Of a stretch of 64,000 nt of DNA, positions 15,477-21,668 are shown one piece after another. The translations under genes were made by a program, and so were the position numbers. The DNA comes from Rhodopseudomonas palustris. Lineage in GTDB: Bacteria > Pseudomonadota > Alphaproteobacteria > Rhizobiales > Xanthobacteraceae. How positions within the stretch are numbered: the stretch's first letter is position 1; each line of letters begins with the position of its first letter. Location: positions 4,626,501-4,690,500 of the forward strand of contig NZ_CP140155.1 of the NCBI RefSeq assembly GCF_034479375.1, given 5' to 3'. The notes under the pieces are model-generated. The model did not search any database, was not told the origin of the DNA, and worked only from the letters and a program-made list of their open reading frames with translations.

Positions 15477-17378
15477 TCAATGGCCGAAGACGGCCTTGGC
15501 CGGCGGAATCGCGTTGTCGGCCTTCAGCATCCGCTCCAACGTCTCCAGCCGATCGGCGTCACGTGGCGGCTTGTCCCAGCGTAACCGGCTGATTCGCGGA
15601 AACCGCATCGCCACCCCGGACTTGTGCCGCGGCGAGCGCTGCAGTCCCTCGAACGCGACCTCCAGCACCAGGCCCTGATCCGGTTCGTGGACGACATGGC
15701 GGACCGGGCCGAACTTCTCGGTGGTGTTGCGGCGGACGAAACGGTCGATCTGCAGCAGCTCTTCATCGGTGAAGCCGAAATAGGCCTTGCCGACCGGGAC
15801 GAGCCGGTCGCCGCTATCGCCTTCGGTCCAGACCCCGAAAGTGTAGTCGGAGTAATAGGACGAGCGCTTGCCGTGGCCGCGCTGGGCGTACATCAGCACC
15901 GCGTCGATGATGTGCGGGTCGTGCTTCCACTTCCACCATTGGCCCTTCGGCCTGCCGGGCAGATACAGCGCGTCGCGCCGCTTCAGCATCACGCCCTCGA
16001 CCGCGTCGGCGTCGAGACCGGCGCCGGCGCTGGCCGGATCGCGCCGCGCTGCGCGCAGACCGTCCCAATCCCCGAACGCGACCCTCGGCGACAGATCGAC
16101 CTTCGGGTCGTCGAGCCGGGCGACGAACGCCTCCAGTCGAGCGCGGCGTTCGGCGAAGGGCCGCGTGCGCAGATCGTCGTCGCCGTCGCCGAGCAGGTCG
16201 TAAGCGCGCAGATGGATCGGATACTCCTTCGTCAGCTTCGGTGTCACCGACTTGCGGTTGAGCCGTTGCTGCAGCACGTTGAACGACTGCACCCGGCCTT
16301 CGCGCAGCACCAGCAGCTCGCCGTCGAGCGCGAACGAAGCATGACGCCGAAAAGTGTGAAGCGGTTTTCGGGCGACGTCATGCTTCGAATCAGAAGAATC
16401 TTGAAGCCGCAGCGATGGCAGCAGATCCGGAAAGCTTGGCGTGATGTCCTCGCCGCTGCGCGAATACAGCCGCACGACGGGGTCGCCGCTATCGCCGAGG
16501 CCGCTGACCGCCTGGACGCGGATGCCGTCCCATTTCCATTCGGCGATGTAGTCGGCCGGATTCATCGCGGCGAAGTCGGCGTCTTCGACTGCATGCGCCA
16601 GCATCACCGGACGAAACGGCGCCGGGTCGCGGTTGACCGGCTGAGGGCCGCGGCCCTCGAGCCAGGCGAACAGATCGAGATAGGGCGGTGCGAGGCCGGG
16701 CCAGATCAGTTCGACGTCGTGCGGGTCCTGGTTGCCGAGCGCCGCCGCAGCGGTCTTGGCCAGCCGCGCCGAGACGCCGATCCGCAAACCACCGGTGACC
16801 AGCTTCAGCAGCGCCCAGCGCCCGGTCTCGTCGAGTTCGTCGAGCCAGCGCGCGAGCTGCGCCGGCAGCTCGGCCTTGCCGAGACTGTGCAGCGTAGTGA
16901 CGATTTCCGTGAGAGACGGGGGCGGCGGGTTGTTGTGGCCCTCACCCCGAGCACGGCGAACTCCCTCCCCCCTTGCGGGGGAGGGTTGGGGTGGGGGGTG
17001 CCACGAGGATGGCGTCCCGTTGTCGACCCCCACCCCCGACCCCTCCCCGCAAGGGGGAGGGGAGGAGGCCGAGCCCGAGGGAGGGGAGTGAGCTGCCGCC
17101 TGCTTCGGAGCGGGCCACATCAGCGCGACCGTCTCCGATAGGTCGCCGACGTAATCATACGACAGGCCGAACAGCACCGGGTCGGTACGTTCGCTGATCA
17201 GAGCGCGGATCAGGCCGGGCTTGGCGTGGCGGAACGACAATGCGCCGGTCAGCGCGGCCAGCGCATAGCCACGATCCGGGTCTTCGGTGACGCGGAAGTA
17301 ACTGGTGATCAGCCGCAGCTTGGCGTTGCGGCCGGGCTCGTAGGCGAGACGGTCGAGCAGTTCGGCGAAGCGGTTCAT
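15477..17378 (-). CDS. ATP-dependent DNA ligase of the ligase-associated damage response set, with two repeat-derived insertions
   Basis: The 633-residue enzyme belongs to the group called cisplatin damage response ATP-dependent DNA ligase (TIGR04120). Domains run from an N-terminal ligase domain, through the nucleotidyltransferase core with the adenylated Lys in EWKWDGIRVQ, ALDGELLV and DAVEGVMLKRRD, to a C-terminal OB domain (VPVGKAYFGFTDEE). The ATG overlaps the exonuclease stop (ATGA), so the two are co-translated. Residues ~97-147 and ~331-348 are encoded by palindromic repeats and look foreign; removing both gives roughly the family's usual length. The ligase seals nicks in DNA repair together with the Lhr helicase, MBL exonuclease and PdeM. 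Confidence 0.92.
   Translation of the reverse strand: MNRFAELLDRLAYEPGRNAKLRLITSYFRVTEDPDRGYALAALTGALSFRHAKPGLIRALISERTDPVLFGLSYDYVGDLSETVALMWPAPKQAAAHSPPSGSASSPPPCGEGSGVGVDNGTPSSWHPPPQPSPARGEGVRRARGEGHNNPPPPSLTEIVTTLHSLGKAELPAQLARWLDELDETGRWALLKLVTGGLRIGVSARLAKTAAAALGNQDPHDVELIWPGLAPPYLDLFAWLEGRGPQPVNRDPAPFRPVMLAHAVEDADFAAMNPADYIAEWKWDGIRVQAVSGLGDSGDPVVRLYSRSGEDITPSFPDLLPSLRLQDSSDSKHDVARKPLHTFRRHASFALDGELLVLREGRVQSFNVLQQRLNRKSVTPKLTKEYPIHLRAYDLLGDGDDDLRTRPFAERRARLEAFVARLDDPKVDLSPRVAFGDWDGLRAARRDPASAGAGLDADAVEGVMLKRRDALYLPGRPKGQWWKWKHDPHIIDAVLMYAQRGHGKRSSYYSDYTFGVWTEGDSGDRLVPVGKAYFGFTDEELLQIDRFVRRNTTEKFGPVRHVVHEPDQGLVLEVAFEGLQRSPRHKSGVAMRFPRISRLRWDKPPRDADRLETLERMLKADNAIPPAKAVFGH
16336..16386. 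repeat. Palindromic repeat inside the ligase gene (RIME-like, GAAGCATGACG type)
   Basis: The outer arms GAAGCATGACG and CGTCATGCTTC are a perfect 11-bp inverted repeat. The inner arms CCGAAAA and TTTTCGG also pair. The element is translated in frame as part of an unusual stretch (DVARKPLHTFRRHAS) that interrupts the normal FPDLL...ALDGELLV spacing of the ligase core. It resembles the small mosaic palindromes common in Rhizobiales genomes. I see no second copy in the window. Confidence 0.8.
16939..17091. repeat. Palindromic repeat inside the ligase gene, family C (CTCCCC...GGGGAG type)
   Basis: It contains CCCCTTGCGGGGGAGGG, then CCCTCCCCGCAAGGGGGAGG, with the flanking CCCTCACCCC and GGGAGTGAG motifs found in the intergenic copies at 37308-37443, 39745-39890, 60058-60187 and 60967-61109. 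Inside the ligase it is read in frame as a Pro/Gly/Ser-rich insert (PPPCGEGSGVG, PSPARGEGVRRARGEG) between the N-terminal domain and the catalytic core. Confidence 0.85.
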
Positions 17379-18430
17379 GCTTCGGCGGCCTCGGTCTCGC
17401 TCGCCGGCATGCCGACATCTTCGTCTTCGTCGCCATAGCCGACGAGATCGAGCGGCCGTGCCGCGAGGCCCCTGGTCCGGCACCAATGCACCAGTGCGTC
17501 TTCTTGCCCGTGGGTGACCCAGACTTCGCCGGCGCCGGTGGCCGCGATGGTCGCGGTCAGGCCGTCCCAGTCGGCGTGGTCGGAGATCACCAGCGGCAGT
17601 TCGACGCCGCGCTGCCGGGCGCGGGCGCGCACCCGCATCCAGCCGGAGGCGAAGGCGGTGAGCGGATCGGGGAAGCGCCGCGTCCACAGATCGGAGGTCG
17701 CCGAGGGCGGCGCCAGCGTGATGGTGCCAGCGAGCTCGGCCTTCTTCATGCCCTTGACCGGGCGCAGTTCGCCCAGCGGCACGCCGCGCCCGGCGTAGTA
17801 AGATGTGATCTTCTCCATCGCGCCGTGCAGATGGATCGGCGCGTCGTATCCGGCCTGGCGAATCAGCGCGATCACCCGCTGCGCCTTGCCGAGCGAATAC
17901 GCACCGATCAGATGCGCGCGCTCCGGAAACAGCGCGACCGAGGCGAGCAGTTTGCGCACCTCGTCGGCCGCGTCGGGATGGCGAAACACCGGGAGCCCGA
18001 AGGTCGCCTCGGTGATGAACACGTCGCAGGGCACGACCTCGAACGGCGTGCAGGTCGGGTCCGGCGCGTCCTTGTAGTCGCCGGAGGCCACGATCCGGAT
18101 GCCGCCGCATGCGACCGCAGCCTGCGCGGAGCCCAGCACGTGCCCGGCGGGATGAAACGTCACCGTCGTCTCGCCGAGCCGGACCGTTTCGCCATAGGCG
18201 ATCGCCTGCGTCGACCCGGCGAAATTCTCGCCGTAGCGCAGCCGCATCATGTCGAGGGTTTCCTGGGTCGCCAGCACCGCGCCGTGGCCTGGGCGGGCGT
18301 GGTCGGAATGGCCGTGGGTGATCACGGCGCGATCGACCGGCCGCACCGGATCGATGTGGAACCCGCCCGGCTTGCAGCACAGGCCTTGGGCGGTCGGGAT
18401 CAGGAGTTCGTGCGGGCGCATGGTCGACAT
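17375..18430 (-). CDS. Ligase-associated DNA damage response exonuclease (MBL fold)
   Basis: The 351-residue protein is an MBL-fold/beta-CASP-like nuclease of the TIGR04122 type: THGHSDHARPGHG metal motif, FHPAGHVLGSAQ, VASGDYKDAPDPTC, FITEATFGLPVFRHPD, GAYSLGKAQR and ISDHADWDGL. Start ATG 18430 is preceded by GAGG at about 9 nt; ATG 18421 is also possible, and the upstream extension is not supported. It overlaps the ligase start by 4 bp. In the characterised systems the exonuclease trims DNA ends before ligation. The other two members are encoded 3 kb away on the opposite strand. Confidence 0.9.
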   Translation of the reverse strand: MSTMRPHELLIPTAQGLCCKPGGFHIDPVRPVDRAVITHGHSDHARPGHGAVLATQETLDMMRLRYGENFAGSTQAIAYGETVRLGETTVTFHPAGHVLGSAQAAVACGGIRIVASGDYKDAPDPTCTPFEVVPCDVFITEATFGLPVFRHPDAADEVRKLLASVALFPERAHLIGAYSLGKAQRVIALIRQAGYDAPIHLHGAMEKITSYYAGRGVPLGELRPVKGMKKAELAGTITLAPPSATSDLWTRRFPDPLTAFASGWMRVRARARQRGVELPLVISDHADWDGLTATIAATGAGEVWVTHGQEDALVHWCRTRGLAARPLDLVGYGDEDEDVGMPASETEAAEA

Positions 18431-18546
18431 ATAGGCGGGCCTCGTCGGCAAACGAGTCTCGTCGCTGCCGGTTCCGCCCAGCCAGCGCCGCCGGCCAGCC
18501 ACCGTGCTCCCCGGGATCGGCGTGGCGCGCGGCCACGGCGCAAACA

Positions 18547-18574
18547 AAAACCCCGGCCGCGAGGCCGGGGTTCG
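18547..18574 (-). terminator. Rho-independent terminator of the outer membrane protein gene
   Basis: A near-perfect stem AACCCCGGCC / GGCCGGGGTT with a short loop is followed, on the minus strand, by a T run. It lies just after the stop of the outer membrane protein gene and before the exonuclease gene, so the two are probably transcribed separately. Confidence 0.85.
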
Positions 18575-18601
18575 ATATCTGTCGTCGCTGACGTGAAGGA
18601 C

Positions 18602-19963
18602 TTAGTACTTCGCGACCACCGGCTGATTGAAGTGATAGTTGATACCGGTGCGGAGCATGTGCTCGGTCACCTTGGAGGTGGTCACACCGGTCCCGGCGAA
18701 GCCGTCGGTGGTCGAGCCGAGGTCGACGTAGAGATATTCGGACTTCGTGGTCCAGTTCGGGCCGAGCAGGCCGAACAGCTGGAACGGCGTCTCGATGCCG
18801 GCGCCGACCGCGTAGCCGCTTCGGGTACGGTTGAAGGTCTCGTTGCTGACCGTGGTCACGATGTTGGTCTTGACGTTGCCGTAAGCGTAACCGCCGGTGG
18901 CATAGAACAGCGTCGAGCCGACCGAATAACCGAGCCGGGCGCGCGCCGTGCCGAACCAGGGGAGCTTCTGGTTGTAGAGCGCGGCCGAACCGAACACCGC
19001 AGTGCGGTCGTCCTTCTGGGTCGAACCCTGGAAGTCGGCTTCGGCACCGAACACCCAGTTGGCAGCCTGCCAGTTGTAGCCGATCTGGCCGCCGCCGACG
19101 TAGCCGTCGGGCGACAGATTGAACTGCTCGGTGAAGCCGCCGATGGACGCGGTCGACCGGTTGCGCCCGATCGCGCCGCCGAAATTGCCGCCGAGATACA
19201 GGCCGGCCCAGTTCGCCGGGGGCGGCGTGATGTACATGCCGGTGCCGCCGATGCGATAGTTCAGGCCGACACGGAAGATGCTCTCGCGATACTCGGTGCG
19301 CAGCGTCTGGGTGCCGAACACGTCGTTGCGGTTGCCGAGATCGAGATACAGATATTCGATCTTGCCGGTCCAGTTGCCACCGATCGCGGCTTCGACGCCG
19401 GAGCCGATGGTCCAGCCGGTGCGGGTTTCGCTGAGGGCGAACGGCACCAGGCCGACTTCCGTGACCGTGGTCTTGACGTTGGCGGCGGCGAAACCGCCGG
19501 TGAAGTAGCCGACCACCGGGCCGCGCACCAGACCGATGCGGCCGCGCACGGTGGTGAACCAGTCGAGCTTCTGATTGTAGTTCACCGTGCCGAGCACACC
19601 GTTCAGGGTGTTCAGGGTGGTGTGGCCGTCGCTCATGCCGCTGCCCTGGATGTCGGCTTCGACGCCAATCAGCAGCGGACCCAGGAAGGTCGTGTTGCTC
19701 TGCCAGTTGTAGCCGATCTGACCACCGCCGATCACGCCCTGCGGCGACAAATAGGTGGTGTTGACGACACCGCCGGTCGGGAAGGTATGGGTCTGAAGGC
19801 CGCGACCAAGGCCGGCACCGACGTTGGCGCCGATGTAGAAGCCGGTCCAGTCATAGACCGCTGCGACCGGCGCCTTGAGATACGGGGCCTTGACGGCAAG
19901 ATCGGCTGCCTGGGCGCTGACGGCCGAGCCAATGAGCGCCACACCGGCGAGAATCTTTTTCAT
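18602..19963 (-). CDS. Outer membrane protein with two tandem beta-barrel domains
   Basis: The 453-residue product starts with a signal peptide (MKKILAGVALIGSAVSAQA) and then carries two copies of a small barrel domain of the Omp25/RopB (OmpA-like, 8-stranded) kind. Copy 1 covers about residues 38-240 and copy 2 about 247-453. Matching landmarks are DWTGFYIGANVG / NWAGLYLGGNFG, GGGQIGYNWQ in both, GVEADIQGSG / GAEADFQGST, NYNQKLDWF / LYNQKLPWF, KIEYLYLDLG / KSEYLYVDLG and RVGLNYRI / RTGINYHF. The C-terminus ends near an aromatic barrel strand. Function is probably structural or porin-like. It has its own terminator. Confidence 0.88.
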   Translation of the reverse strand: MKKILAGVALIGSAVSAQAADLAVKAPYLKAPVAAVYDWTGFYIGANVGAGLGRGLQTHTFPTGGVVNTTYLSPQGVIGGGQIGYNWQSNTTFLGPLLIGVEADIQGSGMSDGHTTLNTLNGVLGTVNYNQKLDWFTTVRGRIGLVRGPVVGYFTGGFAAANVKTTVTEVGLVPFALSETRTGWTIGSGVEAAIGGNWTGKIEYLYLDLGNRNDVFGTQTLRTEYRESIFRVGLNYRIGGTGMYITPPPANWAGLYLGGNFGGAIGRNRSTASIGGFTEQFNLSPDGYVGGGQIGYNWQAANWVFGAEADFQGSTQKDDRTAVFGSAALYNQKLPWFGTARARLGYSVGSTLFYATGGYAYGNVKTNIVTTVSNETFNRTRSGYAVGAGIETPFQLFGLLGPNWTTKSEYLYVDLGSTTDGFAGTGVTTSKVTEHMLRTGINYHFNQPVVAKY

Positions 19964-20318
19964 GCATGGACCTTCCTGATAATTCTCCGACTTTTACCCC
20001 GGTTGCCCGCGATAGGATGTACCCGTGCGGCCACACCCGCTGAAATTCGACCGTGCGTAAAGCCGTAAACGATTGATTAACGTACGGAATCCCGGTGTGC
20101 CGGAACTCGTGCGAAGCTGCGGCCACAGGCCGCTGGCAAAATCCGTAAAATTCGCCTGAATCTGCCGCTGCGCGGGAAATCCGGCCCGAATGCGGCGCGT
20201 CGAGGGTTGCGGCCCAGAGGCGTTCCGCACAGGATAACGCGCCGCAAAGAGCGATCCACGCCGCGGCGAACGAGAACCGGACGCGCCAGCGAACCGGCAA
20301 ATCAGGGGAGGAAACTCG
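19964..20318. other. Divergent intergenic region
   Basis: 355 nt between the outer membrane protein gene and the solute-binding protein gene, which diverge. It must hold both promoters. AT-richer sequence near 20050-20080 (GTAAACGATTGATTAACG) is the likeliest promoter zone for the leftward gene. I see no gene and no clear operator. Confidence 0.4.
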
Positions 20319-21539
20319 ATGAAATTGCGCTCCAAATCCGTCTTCACGCCGGCGGCCGCATTGGCCGCAATGCTACTCGCGGCCACCGCGGCGACAGCCG
20401 CCGAGAAAAAATACGATCCGGGCGCGAGCGACACCGAGATCAAGATCGGCCAGACCGTCCCGCATTCGGGCCCCGGCTCGCTCTACGGCGTGCTCGGCCG
20501 CGTCGGCGAAGCCTATTTTCAGATGCTGAACGACAAGGGCGGCATCAACGGCCGCAAGGTCAAATTCCTGACCCTGGACGATTCCTACAGCGCGCCGAAG
20601 GCGGTCGAAGCCACCCGGCGTCTGGTCGAGCAGGAAGAGGTGCTGGCGCTGTACGGCTCGCTCGGCACCGCCCCGCAGACGGCGGTCCACAAATATCTCA
20701 ACAACAAGAAGGTGCCGCAGCTGCTGCTGAACACCGGGGCGTCGAAGTGGAACAACCCCAAGGAATTCAAATATACGATGGCGGGTCTGCCGCTTTATCC
20801 CACCGAGGCGCGGATTCTCGCCAAATACGTCCTCAGCGTGAAGCCCGAGGCCAAGATCGCGATTCTCTACCAGAACGACGATTTCGGCCGTGACTTCCTC
20901 GGCCCGTTCAAGAAGGTTCTGGAAGACGCCGGCGGCAAGGCCAAGGTGATCGCCGAGGCCAGCTACGACCTGACCGAGCCGACCATCGATTCGCAGATGA
21001 TCAATCTGTCGAAATCCGGCGCCGATGTGTTCTACAACATCACCACCGGCAAGGCGTCGTCGCAGTCGATCCGCAAGGTCGTCGAACTCGGCTGGAAGCC
21101 GCTGCAACTGCTGTCGGCCGGCTCGACCGGGCGTTCGATTCTCGAAGCCGCGGGCCTCGACAACGCCAAGGGGATCGTCGCGATCGCCTACACCAAGGAC
21201 ATCGGATCGCCGAAATACGCCAGCGACCCCGACGTGATGGCGTTCGAGGAATTGCGCAAGAAGTACCTGCCGAACGTCACGCCGGACAATTCGATCGCGT
21301 TCTCCGGCTATGCGCAGGCCGCCGCAATGGCGGAGATTCTTCGCCGCTGCGGCGACGAGCTGACGCGTGAAAACGTCATCAAGCAGGCCTCGATGCTGGG
21401 CGGCTTCCGCGCACCGCACATGCTGCCGGGCGTGAGCTATTCCTACAAGCCGGACGACTACACCTCGATCAAGACCCTCTACACGATGGAATTCAGCGGC
21501 AAGGACTGGATCGTGTCCGACAAGCCGGTCGCTGAATAA
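20319..21539 (+). CDS. ABC transporter periplasmic substrate-binding protein (LivK-like), stand-alone
   Basis: The 406-residue protein has a signal peptide ending near ATAATAA and the Peripla_BP_6 fold opening TEIKIGQTVPHSGPGSLYG. A GGGGAGG site precedes ATG 20319. It belongs to the branch of LivK-like proteins that bind amino acids or aromatic acids, and differs clearly from the first one in the window. No permease or ATPase gene accompanies it, so it must serve a transporter encoded elsewhere. A strong terminator follows. It separates the two halves of the ligase-associated repair set. Confidence 0.87.
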   Translation: MKLRSKSVFTPAAALAAMLLAATAATAAEKKYDPGASDTEIKIGQTVPHSGPGSLYGVLGRVGEAYFQMLNDKGGINGRKVKFLTLDDSYSAPKAVEATRRLVEQEEVLALYGSLGTAPQTAVHKYLNNKKVPQLLLNTGASKWNNPKEFKYTMAGLPLYPTEARILAKYVLSVKPEAKIAILYQNDDFGRDFLGPFKKVLEDAGGKAKVIAEASYDLTEPTIDSQMINLSKSGADVFYNITTGKASSQSIRKVVELGWKPLQLLSAGSTGRSILEAAGLDNAKGIVAIAYTKDIGSPKYASDPDVMAFEELRKKYLPNVTPDNSIAFSGYAQAAAMAEILRRCGDELTRENVIKQASMLGGFRAPHMLPGVSYSYKPDDYTSIKTLYTMEFSGKDWIVSDKPVAE

Positions 21540-21565
21540 CGGATCTCACCGAGCCCAGCGCTCAC

Positions 21566-21596
21566 GGAACGCCCGCCTTCGGCGGGCGTTTTGCGT
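21566..21596 (+). terminator. Rho-independent terminator
   Basis: ACGCCCGCC TTCG GGCGGGCGT with a stable TTCG tetraloop followed by TTTTG, 27 nt after the stop of the binding-protein gene. It separates that gene from the helicase gene downstream. Confidence 0.85.
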
Positions 21597-21668
21597 TTCC
21601 GGATCGCATGGCCGGCGGAGCCACGCGATGATCTCGATTCCGACGCGACGAGTGCCTAGCTTGGCGAT

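Noticed and set aside
18431..18600. LexA (GTTC-N7-GTTC) box for the repair set
   Set aside because: No match was seen upstream of the exonuclease gene or of lhr.
17486..20068. 860-codon rightward ORF across the exonuclease and outer membrane protein genes
   Set aside because: It covers two well-recognised leftward genes and their terminator and shows no family motifs.
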